NCBI GenBank assembly: GCA_963717155.1
Contig: OY970326.1
Coordinates: forward strand, 4,774,001-4,838,000
Direction of reading: 5' to 3'
DNA from: G963717155 sp963717155
GTDB lineage: Bacteria; Actinomycetota; Thermoleophilia; Gaiellales; JALYLC01
Length of the DNA: 64,000 bases
Part shown: positions 54,922-63,348 of the stretch, one piece after another
How positions within the stretch are numbered: position 1 is the first letter of the stretch
Layout of the letters: every line of letters begins with the position of its first letter
Program-made: the position numbers and the translations under genes
The notes under the pieces: generated by a model
What the model was told of the DNA's origin: nothing
The model's input: only the letters and a program-made list of their open reading frames with translations
The model's database searches: none

Positions 54922-56423
54922 TGGCGGCGACCGAATGGGCCGCCTTCGAGCGTCGGATGCAGGAGCTCGTCGACCTCGGCGGCGTCGCGGGCCTGATGGG
55001 CTGGGACCAGCAGGTGATGATGCCGCCGAAGGGCGCCGAGACGCGCGCTCACCAGTCGACGGCGCTTGCGTCGCTGCTGCACGAGCGTGTGGTCGACCCC
55101 GCGTTCGGAGAGTCGATCGAGCAGGCCCAGGCGGTCAGCGACGGGCTCGACGAGGCGCAGCGCGCGAGTCTCCGCGAGGCGCGACGCGACCGCGACCGTG
55201 CCGTGAAGGTGCCGGCCGACCTCGTGCGCGAGCTCGCGATGGCCGAGGCGGAGGGCTTCGAGATCTGGCAGCGCGCACGTCCGGCGCGCGACTTCGCCAC
55301 GTTCCGTCCGGCGCTCGAGCGAATCGTCGCGCTCAAGCAGCAGGAGGCCGACGCGCTCGGACATGACGGAGAGCGGTACGACCCGCTGCTCGACGCCTTC
55401 GAGCCCGACATGCGTCTCGCTCGCCTCGAGCCGCTGCTGCACTCGCTGCGCGACCAGCTCGTGCCGCTCGTCGCCGAGGTTGCCGAGCGGCCGCGTCCCG
55501 ATGTCTCGTTCCTCGCGCGGGAGTTTCCCGCCGAGGCGCAGCTCGCGTTCACCGAGCGCGTGATACGCGACCTCGGCTTCGACATGGAGGCCGGCCGGCA
55601 GGACCGCTCGTCCCACCCGTTCACATCGGGCGCCGGTCCGTACGACGTGCGCCTCACGACGCGGATCGCGCCGGGCGACCCTCGCAGCTCGCTCATGGCC
55701 TCGATCCACGAGGCCGGTCACGGGCTGTACGAGCAGGGGATCGTCGGCGAGCGGATCGAGCGGACCTTCGCCGGCAGTGCTCCGTCGCTCGGACTGCACG
55801 AGTCGCAGTCGAGGCTCTGGGAGAACCAGGTCGGTCGCTCGCGGGCCTTCTGGGAGCACTACTACCCCTCGTATCGCGAGTCGTTCCCGGACGCCCTTGC
55901 CGGCGTCGAGCTCGACCAGTGGCTGCGCGCGATCAACTTCGTCGAGCCGTCTCTGATCCGCGTCGAGGCCGACGAGCTCACGTACAACCTGCACATCCTG
56001 ATCCGCTTCGAGCTCGAGGTGGCGCTGCTTCGCGGCGACCTGGCCGTGGCGGATCTCCCGGGCGCCTGGAACGACGCCTACCGCAGCGTCCTCGGCGTCG
56101 AGGTTCCGCACGACGGCGACGGTGTCCTGCAGGACGTCCACTGGTCGAGCGGCGCGTTCGGCTACTTCCCCACCTACACGCTCGGCAACCTCTACTCGGC
56201 GCAGCTGTTCGATGCGGCCGGGGGCGACCTCGGCGACGTCGCCTCGCAGATCCGGCAGGGTGAGTTCGCGCCGCTGCTCGGCTGGATGCGCGAGCACATC
56301 CACTCCCAGGGCAGCCTGCACGCGGCCGAGGAGATCGCACGGGCGGCGACGGGCAAGCCGCTCGAGCCCGACGCGCTCATGGCGTACCTGCGCGCGAAGT
56401 ACGGCGAGCTGTACGCCCTCTAG
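54921..56423 (+). CDS. M32 carboxypeptidase (carboxypeptidase Taq family)
   Basis: About 500 residues, the usual family size. The zinc motif HEAGH is in SIHEAGHGLYEQG (~262-266). Family signatures GLHESQSRLWENQVGRSRAFW and LTYNLHILIRFELE (further ligands) are present. It removes C-terminal residues from peptides in the cytoplasm. ATG 54921 overlaps the upstream TGA. Its stop overlaps the stop of the convergent MBL gene. Confidence 0.95.
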   Translation: MAATEWAAFERRMQELVDLGGVAGLMGWDQQVMMPPKGAETRAHQSTALASLLHERVVDPAFGESIEQAQAVSDGLDEAQRASLREARRDRDRAVKVPADLVRELAMAEAEGFEIWQRARPARDFATFRPALERIVALKQQEADALGHDGERYDPLLDAFEPDMRLARLEPLLHSLRDQLVPLVAEVAERPRPDVSFLAREFPAEAQLAFTERVIRDLGFDMEAGRQDRSSHPFTSGAGPYDVRLTTRIAPGDPRSSLMASIHEAGHGLYEQGIVGERIERTFAGSAPSLGLHESQSRLWENQVGRSRAFWEHYYPSYRESFPDALAGVELDQWLRAINFVEPSLIRVEADELTYNLHILIRFELEVALLRGDLAVADLPGAWNDAYRSVLGVEVPHDGDGVLQDVHWSSGAFGYFPTYTLGNLYSAQLFDAAGGDLGDVASQIRQGEFAPLLGWMREHIHSQGSLHAAEEIARAATGKPLEPDALMAYLRAKYGELYAL

Positions 56424-57370
56424 GACGCGGTCCAGCGACCTGGCTCGCGCTCGTCGGCGCGACCGAGCGCGCGGAGGCGCACGAGATGCGCGAGCGCCTC
56501 GCCGAGTGCGAAGCGCTGCTCGTGCATGCCCAGGTGCGCGCCCCAGAGCCGCATGCTGACCTCGAACGGCGTCTCCGCTCCGGCCCTGAGCGCGGCCTCG
56601 GTCGCGTCGAGGCGTGCGTCGTGGTGCGCGCGCGTCTCGGCGGCGCGACCCGCGGCGTCCTCGATCAGACCGCGGTGGCCCGGGTAGACGATCCGGGGAC
56701 GTAGAGCCTCGAGGCGCGCGAGCGTCTCGAGGTAGTCGCCGAGCGGATCGGGACGCGAGTCCTGCCAGACGCCGACGTTCGGGGTGATGCGCTGGAGTAG
56801 CACGTCGCCGCCGAACAGTCGGCCGTCGCGCTCGTCGTGCAGCACGATGTGGCCGTCCGCGTGTCCCCGCAGGACGAGCACGCGGAACGGCACGCCGGCG
56901 ATCTCGACCTCGTCCCCCTCCTCGACCAGGCGCGTCGCCCGCGCAACGTGCACCTGCGTCTGGAACGACGACGCGAGCCAGGCCGAGACGAGGTCGTCCG
57001 GCATGCCGAGGCCGTGGAGGTACTCGGCCGACTCCGGCTCGTCGCGTCGCGCTCCGAACGCGCGCTCGGCCGATGCGACGTCCTCGGCGCCCTGCACGAC
57101 CTCCTCGGCGCCCGTGAGTGCGACGAGCGGCGCGCTCGCGCCGAGGTGGTCGGCGTGAAAGTGCGTGATCACGACGCGGCGCACCTCGGGCTGCCCGAGC
57201 TGCTCGAGCGCGTCGCGCCAGGCATGCTCCGTCTCCGGCGATCCGAGCCCGCAGTCGATCAGCGTCCAGCCCTCCGGATCCTCGACCGCGTAGCAGTGGA
57301 CGTGGTCCAGCGCCCATGGCAGCGCGTGGGTGACGCGGTGGACGCCCCCGCCCAGATCCGAGATCGTCAG
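56420..57370 (-). CDS. Metallo-beta-lactamase-fold hydrolase (probable CTG start)
   Basis: About 316 residues. The MBL metal motif THFHADHLG (H-x-H-x-D-H), a later His in LRGHADGH, the bridging Asp in LFGGDVLL and a His in YPGHRG complete a dinuclear zinc site. The C-terminal ~75 residues are helical (SMRLWGAHLGMHEQRFALGEALAHL), as in glyoxalase II-like/LACTB2-type proteins. No ATG, GTG or TTG lies at the N-terminus; CTG 57370 overlaps the thyX stop as CTGA and gives LTISDLGGGVHRVTHALPW. That start is proposed. Confidence 0.85.
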   Translation of the reverse strand: MTISDLGGGVHRVTHALPWALDHVHCYAVEDPEGWTLIDCGLGSPETEHAWRDALEQLGQPEVRRVVITHFHADHLGASAPLVALTGAEEVVQGAEDVASAERAFGARRDEPESAEYLHGLGMPDDLVSAWLASSFQTQVHVARATRLVEEGDEVEIAGVPFRVLVLRGHADGHIVLHDERDGRLFGGDVLLQRITPNVGVWQDSRPDPLGDYLETLARLEALRPRIVYPGHRGLIEDAAGRAAETRAHHDARLDATEAALRAGAETPFEVSMRLWGAHLGMHEQRFALGEALAHLVRLRALGRADEREPGRWTAS

Positions 57371-58050
57371 GGCGCGCGCCGTCCGAACTCGACGAAGGCA
57401 GCGTGCGTCACGGGCATGTGCTCGGAGAAGAAGACCTCGACAGCCTCGGCGAATCGCCGGATCTCGAGCTGGGCCGTCTCCGCGTTCCGCAGGCTCAGGA
57501 AGTTCATGAGCGAGCGGGCGTTGAGCGTCCAGTGGAACTGCGTGTAGATCCCGACGGGCAGCGCCATGCGAGCGACCTCGCGGGCGACCCCGCGCTCGAT
57601 CAACCCGCGGTAGACGTCGTACGCGCCTCGATAGCTCGCGGCCAGCGCGTTGCGCGTGGCCTCCGCGGTGTCGTCGTCCACCGGCTCGAAGCTGTACGAG
57701 CCTGGCTTGCCGACCTGCGTGCGCACATCCGCGGCCGTCGGCACGTAGAACTCGTCGGGCAGCTCGGAGTAGCGGGCCGAGTGCTCGTTGTACGACCCGG
57801 CGCGGTGGCGCATCCACTCGCGCGCGACGAAGATCGGACACTTGACGTGGAACCGGAACACGCCGTGCTCGAACGGCGTCGAGTGGCGCTCGCGCATGAG
57901 GAAGCGCACGAGTCCGCGGTCCGCATCGCCGAGCTCGCTCACGCGGCGGGCGAAGCTGACGCGCGCGGCGTTGACGACGGCGAGGTCGTCGGCCATGCAG
58001 GCATCGAGCCGGACGAAGCCGTAGTCGAGCACCATGATCTCGTCGGTCAC
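57367..58050 (-). CDS. thyX: Flavin-dependent thymidylate synthase
   Basis: About 227 residues. The ThyX motif RHR-x7-S is present as WMRHRAGSYNEHSARYSE, with STPFEHGVFRFHVKCPIFVAREW before it and TLNARSLMNFLSLR after. It methylates dUMP using CH2-THF, FAD and NADPH. GTG 58050 sits 7 nt after a TAGACT box, so translation is probably leaderless. The downstream MBL gene overlaps its stop. Confidence 0.96.
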   Translation of the reverse strand: MTDEIMVLDYGFVRLDACMADDLAVVNAARVSFARRVSELGDADRGLVRFLMRERHSTPFEHGVFRFHVKCPIFVAREWMRHRAGSYNEHSARYSELPDEFYVPTAADVRTQVGKPGSYSFEPVDDDTAEATRNALAASYRGAYDVYRGLIERGVAREVARMALPVGIYTQFHWTLNARSLMNFLSLRNAETAQLEIRRFAEAVEVFFSEHMPVTHAAFVEFGRRAP

Positions 58051-58063
58051 GCCGACGAGTCTA
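58051..58063 (-). promoter_or_regulatory. -10 box giving a leaderless thyX mRNA
   Basis: On the minus strand TAGACT (58063-58058) is followed by 7 nt and the GTG start at 58050. No Shine-Dalgarno is present. Confidence 0.55.
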
Positions 58064-58081
58064 GTCGGCCGGGTCTCGTGC

Positions 58082-58429
58082 TCAGCAGACGGGACCGGTG
58101 TCCGACGCCGTCGACCTCAGCAGCGCGCGTACCACGGTCGCGTCGATCTGCTCGGGTCGGCGGTAGCGGATGCAGCCCTTGCCGACCGAGAGGCTGCCGA
58201 GCCGCTCCCTGTTGGCCTCGAGGGCCGCGCGGCGAAGAACGTACAGGGAGATGTACGCCTTCTGGCTTGCGAAGGCGACCTCGACGACGTCGTCCCGCAG
58301 GTAACAGGGCATGCCGTGGCGGAGCCCTTCGTCGAAGCCGGCGAGCTCGTCCCGGCAGAGCCGGCGAAGCAGGGTCAGTGCCTCCTGACGTTCCGCCGGC
58401 GCTTCGGCGATGTACGCGTCGACGCTCAG
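58082..58429 (-). CDS. DUF1801/YdhG-like protein (probable CTG start)
   Basis: About 115 residues. SVDAYIAEAPAERQEALTLLRRL at the start and GMPCYLRDDVVEVAFASQKAYISLYV, SVGKGCIRYRRPEQID later are typical of the DUF1801 family of small iron-chaperone-like proteins. The family starts almost exactly at SVDAYIA. The only codon available there is CTG 58429, which overlaps the SDR gene's TGA as CTGA. Function unknown. Confidence 0.8.
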   Translation of the reverse strand: MSVDAYIAEAPAERQEALTLLRRLCRDELAGFDEGLRHGMPCYLRDDVVEVAFASQKAYISLYVLRRAALEANRERLGSLSVGKGCIRYRRPEQIDATVVRALLRSTASDTGPVC

Positions 58430-59157
58430 AGGAGCCTGCCGCCGTCGACGATGAGCTGGACGCCCGTCACGTACTCGGCCTCGACGAGGTAGCGCACGGC
58501 TCCGACCACGTCGTCGGGGGTGCCCACGCGCCCGAGCGCCGCGGCTCGCGCGGCGCCGGCGATCGAGTCGGCGCTGCTGCCCTCCTCCATGAGCACGGTA
58601 CCGGGAGCGACGCCGCAGACCCGGATCGCCGGGGCCCACGCCTTCGCGAGAACGCGGGTCAGGTGGATGAGGCCCGCCTTCGCGACCGAGTGCGGGACGA
58701 ACGATGGCCACGGCTCGATGCCCGCGACGTCGGTGATGAAGACGATCACGCCGCCGCGCTCCCGCATGTGCTCGTACGCGGACTGGGAGGCGAAGAAGGC
58801 ACCCTGCAGGATCGTCTCGATTGCCTCGTCGAACAGCTCGAGGTCGACCTTCTCGGGCGCGACACCGCGAAACGCGGCGCCGGCCGCGTAGACCAGGACG
58901 TCGAGGCCGCCGAGCTCCTCGGCGGCCGCACCGACCGCCCGGTCGATCTCGGCGAGCGAGCGCACATCGCAGGCGAGCGCAACCGACCGGCGGCCGAGCG
59001 CACGGATCTCCTGCGCCGTCGCCTCGCCGTCCCCCGTCGAGGAGTACGCGGTGAGCGCGACGTCGGCCCCGGCCTCGGCGAGTCCCAGCGAGATCGCGCG
59101 TCCGACGCGGCGGGCACCGCCGATCACGAGCGCTCGGGATCCTTCGAGGCGGGGCAT
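58426..59157 (-). CDS. Short-chain dehydrogenase/reductase
   Basis: About 243 residues. The cofactor loop VIGGARRVGRAISLGLAEAG, then VYAAGAAF (NNAG region) and the catalytic Tyr/Lys region modified: FVPHSVAKAGLIHLTR has Ser-Val-Ala-Lys, so the usual Tyr of Y-x3-K is His/Ser. It may reduce a pteridine or fatty acyl compound, as GGARRVGRA is also seen in pteridine reductases. Activity is uncertain because of the Tyr change. ATG 59157 is divergent from pgsA. Confidence 0.85.
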   Translation of the reverse strand: MPRLEGSRALVIGGARRVGRAISLGLAEAGADVALTAYSSTGDGEATAQEIRALGRRSVALACDVRSLAEIDRAVGAAAEELGGLDVLVYAAGAAFRGVAPEKVDLELFDEAIETILQGAFFASQSAYEHMRERGGVIVFITDVAGIEPWPSFVPHSVAKAGLIHLTRVLAKAWAPAIRVCGVAPGTVLMEEGSSADSIAGAARAAALGRVGTPDDVVGAVRYLVEAEYVTGVQLIVDGGRLL

Positions 59158-59219
59158 CCGGGGATCGTGCCAGGCCCGCGCACGGCGAGAAGGCGGCTAT
59201 GCTCGCTAGCCGGTCCGTG

Positions 59220-59753
59220 ATGACGCTGCCAAACCTGATCTCCACGGCGCGCGTGTTGCTCGTCCCCGCCGTGATGGCACTGATCCTGGCCGGCTTCGAC
59301 GGTCACGAGCGTTGGGCTGCCGCCGTGTACCTCGTCGCGGCCTTCAGCGACTCGCTCGACGGCTACCTCGCGCGCCGAAAGGGCTGGATCACGGTGACGG
59401 GAACCTTCCTCGATCCGCTGGCGGACAAGCTCCTCGTGTCGGGCGCGCTGATCGCGCTCGTGCAGATCCACGAGCTGTCGGCCTGGGTCGCCATGATCGT
59501 GATCGCCCGCGAGTTCGCGGTACAGGGCCTGCGCATGGTTGCCGCGGCCGGGCAGGACGTGATCGCCGCCTCGTGGCTCGGCAAGGCCAAGACGCTGAGT
59601 CAGAACGTCGCCATCGTGGCGGTGCTCGTCGACGACTCCCACCAGAAGGTCACCGATTTCCTGGTCGGGCTCGCGGTCGTCCTGACCGTCCTCTCGTTCG
59701 GCGGGTATGCCGCCCGCGCAAGCCGCCACTTCGCACGGCCCGCCGCTCCGTGA
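59220..59753 (+). CDS. pgsA: CDP-diacylglycerol--glycerol-3-phosphate 3-phosphatidyltransferase
   Basis: About 177 residues, multi-pass membrane protein. CDP-alcohol phosphotransferase signature D-G-x2-A-R-x8-G-x3-D-x3-D is complete in SDSLDGYLARRKG...GTFLDPLADK. NLISTARVLLVPAVM is typical of PgsA. It makes phosphatidylglycerol phosphate. ATG 59220 is used; GTG 59217 and ATG 59199 are in frame. A TATGCT box (59198-59203) suggests a short leader. Its TGA overlaps plsY (GTGA). Confidence 0.93.
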   Translation: MTLPNLISTARVLLVPAVMALILAGFDGHERWAAAVYLVAAFSDSLDGYLARRKGWITVTGTFLDPLADKLLVSGALIALVQIHELSAWVAMIVIAREFAVQGLRMVAAAGQDVIAASWLGKAKTLSQNVAIVAVLVDDSHQKVTDFLVGLAVVLTVLSFGGYAARASRHFARPAAP

Positions 59754-60388
59754 CGCGCGACGCGCTCATCCTGATCGCGTGCGGCTACGGGGCCGGCTCG
59801 CTGCCGTGGGGATACTGGATCGTCCGCGTCTTCCGTCACGACGACATCCGCAAGCACGGGTCGGGGAACACCGGTGCCACGAACGTCTGGAGGACGTTCG
59901 GCCCGCGCCTCGGCGTGCCGACGCTGATCCTCGACATCCTGAAGGGCGCGATCCCGGCACTGATCGGTCGCTACTGGCTCGACAGCGACACGATCGCGGT
60001 ACTCGCAGGCGCCGCGGCGATGGTCGCGCACACCTTCCCGATCTTTCTCGGCCTCGGAGGCGGCAAGGGCGTGGCGACGGGGACCGGCGTCACCTTCGCG
60101 CTTGCGCCCGTCTGTGGAATCGTCGGTGCGATCGCCTTCGTCGCCGTGCTCTGGCTGTTCCGCTACGTCTCGCTCGCGTCGTTGGCCGCCGCGGCAGCCT
60201 CGCTCGCGACCTGCCTCATCCTGCAGCTGTCGTGGCCGGTGACGGCGTTCGCGTTGTTCGCTGCCGCGACGGTCCTCCTGCGCCACCGGACCAATCTCTC
60301 GCGCATGCTGCGCGGCACCGAGCCGCGCGTGCGCTCGTTCGGCCGCGGCCGCGGACGCGATCCGTCAGGCGCCCCGGGGGCGGGCTGA
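59750..60388 (+). CDS. plsY: Glycerol-3-phosphate acyltransferase
   Basis: About 212 residues with five or so transmembrane helices. PlsY motifs: GSLPWGYWIVR, KHGSGNTGATNVWRTFG and GGGKGVATGTGV. It transfers an acyl group from acyl phosphate to glycerol-3-phosphate, feeding PgsA. GTG 59750 overlaps the pgsA stop. The 3' end overlaps the next convergent gene by 24 nt. Confidence 0.95.
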   Translation: MTRDALILIACGYGAGSLPWGYWIVRVFRHDDIRKHGSGNTGATNVWRTFGPRLGVPTLILDILKGAIPALIGRYWLDSDTIAVLAGAAAMVAHTFPIFLGLGGGKGVATGTGVTFALAPVCGIVGAIAFVAVLWLFRYVSLASLAAAAASLATCLILQLSWPVTAFALFAAATVLLRHRTNLSRMLRGTEPRVRSFGRGRGRDPSGAPGAG

Positions 60389-60856
60389 GGCAGCCGGTCG
60401 TGCGTGACGCCGCGTCACGCGCTCGCGCGCGAGCGCAACCAGTGCGGTCGCGAGCAAGGCGCTGGTCGGCACGGCGAGTGCCCATGACCAGGCCGCGCGC
60501 ACGCTTGCGAGCCCCGAGCTCTCGTCGGCGCCCGGTGCCGACTGGACGAGCGCGATGGCGGTGACGAGCGAAGCAACGAGGATGCCCACGAGCACGGCTG
60601 CCAGGCGTCGCGGGATCCGCGTGCGCCGTGTGGCCCCGAGCCAGACAGCCACGGCGAGTCCGGCGAGGCCGCCGGCGGCGAGCAGCACCATGGCGATCGC
60701 GCCCGCCTCGATGCGCGCACCGCACGAGGTCGTGCATACGCCGCCCTGCGGCCAGAACGCCGCGAGCCCGATCCCCCAGGCGATGCTGGCCGTGAGATAG
60801 GAGGCTCCCCAGAAGAGGACGCCGGAGCTCCGGGTCTTGAACGGCTTGTGCGGCAT
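60365..60856 (-). CDS. Four-helix membrane protein of unknown function
   Basis: About 163 residues with four transmembrane segments (SYLTASIAWGIGLAAFW, AIAMVLLAAGGLAGLAVAVWLG, LAAVLVGILVASLVTAIALV, WSWALAVPTSALLATALVAL) and a Cys pair between helices 1 and 2 (GVCTTSCG). The C-terminal tail is Arg-rich. ATG 60856 is used; ATG 60865 and 60871 are in frame. Divergent from the YbjN-like gene, with a palindrome between them. Confidence 0.6.
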   Translation of the reverse strand: MPHKPFKTRSSGVLFWGASYLTASIAWGIGLAAFWPQGGVCTTSCGARIEAGAIAMVLLAAGGLAGLAVAVWLGATRRTRIPRRLAAVLVGILVASLVTAIALVQSAPGADESSGLASVRAAWSWALAVPTSALLATALVALARERVTRRHARPAASARPRGA

Positions 60857-60900
60857 GTCTCTCATCCGCATCGGTCGTTCGGTGCGTGCGCTTGATCTTG

Positions 60901-60923
60901 ATCGATTGGCCTTGCCAATCGAT
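60901..60923. promoter_or_regulatory. Perfect 23-bp palindrome in a divergent promoter region
   Basis: ATCGATTGGC (60901-60910), CTT, GCCAATCGAT (60914-60923): ten-base arms with a 3-nt centre. It lies between two divergent genes (starts 60856 and 60948), so a dimeric repressor operator is likely. No U-run and no upstream stop, so it is not a terminator. Confidence 0.6.
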
Positions 60924-60947
60924 GGTCTCATCAGTCACCCTTCGGAC

Positions 60948-61679
60948 ATGCGCTTCCGCCGACGAGCCGAGCCCGATCTCCGTCGCCTGGTACGGACCGT
61001 GAGCCGGCGCGAGCGTCATCTCGGCTGGGTGCGCGACCTTCCGAGCGCCGATCTCGACCGGCTCGTCGCGGCGATCGAGCGCGATCTCATGCGGAATCCC
61101 GACCGTGACTCGTTGCTCGAGCACCTCGCGCGGCTGCATTTCGACACCACGGCTCGCGCACGCTCCGCGGGACGTCGGGCGCTCGTCGGCGACACGGACA
61201 CGGCACGCTGCGCGATCGAGTCGGTGCTCTTCGAGCGACGTTACGGCGAGCCGATGCTCGACGCGCTCGGCAGTCCCGATCCGCTCGACGACGGCAGCGA
61301 GGCCGCGCACCTGTACGTCGAGGGCGCGTTCCGGCGTCTGGGCCTGTCCTACACCTATCTCGCGCCGGGACACTGGGTGATCGAGAGCTCGTTCGTCGCC
61401 GTGCACCTGCACCACTACCCGCAGCCGCGCGTGCTCGACGTGTATGCACCGATCCGCGCCGTCCCGGACGAGGATCGCGAGCAGCTGTTCGAGGCGCTGC
61501 TGACCGAGAACGGCGGGTCGATCGCCGGGGCCTTCTACGGGATCTGGTCGTTCACCGACTCCGGCGATCATCTGTGCGTGTGCGGACGCGTCTCGACCGA
61601 GCACCTGGCAGGTCCCGATCTGGCCTACGTGCTGAACTCGGTGTTCGCGCTCGCCGAGGCGCACCGCGAGGAGCTGTAG
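60948..61679 (+). CDS. YbjN-like domain protein
   Basis: About 243 residues. The N-terminal ~75 are Arg-rich helices (FRRRAEPDLRRLVRTVSRRER). Residues ~110-240 look like the YbjN/type III chaperone-like fold (RRLGLSYTYLAPGHWVIESSFVAVHLH ... DLAYVLNSVFALAEAHREEL). No enzyme motif is seen. ATG 60948 is chosen because it follows the palindrome and starts the basic helix; upstream in-frame ATGs would cross the operator. Its stop is 7 bp from the convergent folE2 stop. Confidence 0.6.
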   Translation: MRFRRRAEPDLRRLVRTVSRRERHLGWVRDLPSADLDRLVAAIERDLMRNPDRDSLLEHLARLHFDTTARARSAGRRALVGDTDTARCAIESVLFERRYGEPMLDALGSPDPLDDGSEAAHLYVEGAFRRLGLSYTYLAPGHWVIESSFVAVHLHHYPQPRVLDVYAPIRAVPDEDREQLFEALLTENGGSIAGAFYGIWSFTDSGDHLCVCGRVSTEHLAGPDLAYVLNSVFALAEAHREEL

Positions 61680-61686
61680 GCAGGCG

Positions 61687-62676
61687 CTATGTGAGCGCGA
61701 GCCACGCGTCGAGCGTGAGGTGCTCGCCGCCGCGTCCGCCGCGCAGCACCTCGTCACGTAGGTCGCCGAGCAGCCCCGTGCGCTCGGCCACGACATCGTG
61801 GTTGTGGATCGTCTCGAAGTTCACCTGGCGCGCCGCGACGAGGGCGTCGTCCTCGAGCTCGGGGTAGCGCTCGATCACGCCCTGCACCATGGCGCGCACC
61901 GAGTCCTCGACGAACATCGGGTGCAGGTGCGCCTGCTCGACGACGTAGAGCTCGTCCGGGCGCTTGAGAAGCGCCAGGATCGGCGCCGACATCGAGCTCT
62001 CGGCGATCTCGATGAGCTCCTCGGCGGGCGTGAAGCGCGAGGAGCCGACGAGCAGCTCGGCCTCGGCACGCTGGTTGTGGGTTGCGATCGGGATCGCGTC
62101 GAGGATGCGCTCGCGCTCCTCGGCGTCGTAGCCCATGTCGGAGAGCCGCTCGCTCGCGCGCTCGCGCACCATCCCCTGTGCGCACGGACACGCGTTCAGG
62201 CCCCGGACACGCACCCCGACCGCGCGGCGCGTCCCGGCCGTGGTCGCGGATGCGACGCCGATCAGGGTGTAGATCTCCTGTGAGGTCAGGCCCGAGACCG
62301 GCGTGACCCGCGACACCGGGTACTTGGCCTCGATGCGCGCGTACGAGCGCAGCGATCCCTGGCGCTCGAGCACGCGCGTCGCGATGTGGCCTGCGAGGTC
62401 CTCGATCGCGAGCGCCTCTCCGAGCACCACCGACTCGATCGCCTCCGCGAACAGCTCCGCGAAGCGCGACATGTGCACGCCCTTCTGGGCAGGGTCGAGG
62501 TCGACCGAGCACTCGATGTCGGCGTAGTAGACGGTCTCATCGCCGCCGTGGCAGATCCGGATGACCTGGTGGACGCCGGTCACGCCGGCCTTGCTCAGCG
62601 AGAGATGGACCGCCGGGCGGGACGCCTGGACGTCGGCGGCGGCCGAGATCCCGGTGTGGTGTCTGATGTTCGTCAT
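61687..62676 (-). CDS. folE2: GTP cyclohydrolase FolE2 (type IB)
   Basis: About 329 residues. FolE2 features: DVQASRPAVHLSLSKAGVTGV, VDLDPAQKGVHMSR, the metal/catalytic segment LNACPCAQGM and VEQAHLHPMFVEDSVR, RQVNFETIHNHDVVAE. It converts GTP to 7,8-dihydroneopterin triphosphate, the entry to folate, and is the form usable without zinc. ATG 62676 is used. A TATCGT box ~40 nt upstream may be its promoter. Other folate genes are absent; thyX is 4 kb away. Confidence 0.93.
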   Translation of the reverse strand: MTNIRHHTGISAAADVQASRPAVHLSLSKAGVTGVHQVIRICHGGDETVYYADIECSVDLDPAQKGVHMSRFAELFAEAIESVVLGEALAIEDLAGHIATRVLERQGSLRSYARIEAKYPVSRVTPVSGLTSQEIYTLIGVASATTAGTRRAVGVRVRGLNACPCAQGMVRERASERLSDMGYDAEERERILDAIPIATHNQRAEAELLVGSSRFTPAEELIEIAESSMSAPILALLKRPDELYVVEQAHLHPMFVEDSVRAMVQGVIERYPELEDDALVAARQVNFETIHNHDVVAERTGLLGDLRDEVLRGGRGGEHLTLDAWLALT

Positions 62677-62745
62677 AGTGAGCGGCTCCGGGCTGGAGCG
62701 GACGAGAGTCCGGTCACGATAGCGGCACATCAGCCGCCCGAGCTG

Positions 62746-62757
62746 TACGCTCAGTGG
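62746..62757 (+). promoter_or_regulatory. -10 box giving a leaderless mRNA
   Basis: TACGCT (62746-62751), 6 nt, then GTG 62758. No Shine-Dalgarno is seen. Confidence 0.55.
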
Positions 62758-63348
62758 GTGCCCGACGCAGCGGCCGCCTTTCCCCAGCGTGTCTCCACCG
62801 CATGCCACGACCTGCGGACGCCGCTCGCGTCTGCGTTCGGATTCGCGCGCACCCTCGAGCGGCTGGGATCGGTCGAGGGCGAGGATGCGCGCTACCTGAG
62901 CCTGGTCGTCGAGTCGACGGCCGAGCTCGGTCGCCTCATCGACTGCCTCGCGCTCGTGGCCCGCGCCGAGGACGGGCGCCTGACGCTCGAGCCGAGCGAT
63001 GTCGAGTCGAGCGAGCTCGTCGCAGATGCGATGGCAGCCATGGGCGGTGAGCCGATCGAGATTGCCGGCGAGAACGTCACCCTGCATGTCGACCGCGCAC
63101 GTGCGACGGCTGCGCTGGCGTGGCTCTCGGAGGCCGGTGCGCGTGCCGGAGGCGAGGAGCCGGTCAGGCTCGACACCCGAGCAGATGGCTCGTTCGCGCT
63201 CGGCCCGATCCCGCCGGTCATGGCCCAGCGGCTTGTCGAGGGGACGGGCGACCTGCGCGCGATGGCAGCCCTCGCCGTCGTGCGGCTGCACGGAGGCTCG
63301 GTGCGGCGCGAGGACGAGCTGATCGTCCTGCGGTTCTCCGCTACTTGA
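62758..63348 (+). CDS. Minimal histidine-kinase-like protein
   Basis: About 196 residues. It starts with a DHp domain (VSTACHDLRTPLASAFGFARTLERL), phospho-acceptor His included. The following ~110 residues resemble a reduced ATPase domain (VELVADAMAAMGG, LHVDRARATAALAWLSEAGARA, AVVRLHGGSVRREDELIVLRF) but lack the N-box Asn and the glycine-rich ATP lid, so autokinase activity is doubtful. There is no sensor domain and no receiver gene adjacent. Leaderless start at GTG 62758. Confidence 0.7.
   Translation: MPDAAAAFPQRVSTACHDLRTPLASAFGFARTLERLGSVEGEDARYLSLVVESTAELGRLIDCLALVARAEDGRLTLEPSDVESSELVADAMAAMGGEPIEIAGENVTLHVDRARATAALAWLSEAGARAGGEEPVRLDTRADGSFALGPIPPVMAQRLVEGTGDLRAMAALAVVRLHGGSVRREDELIVLRFSAT

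Noticed and set aside
54915..57317. 800-codon minus-strand frame opposite the M32 peptidase
   Set aside because: Antisense of a clear peptidase gene and out of frame with the MBL gene.
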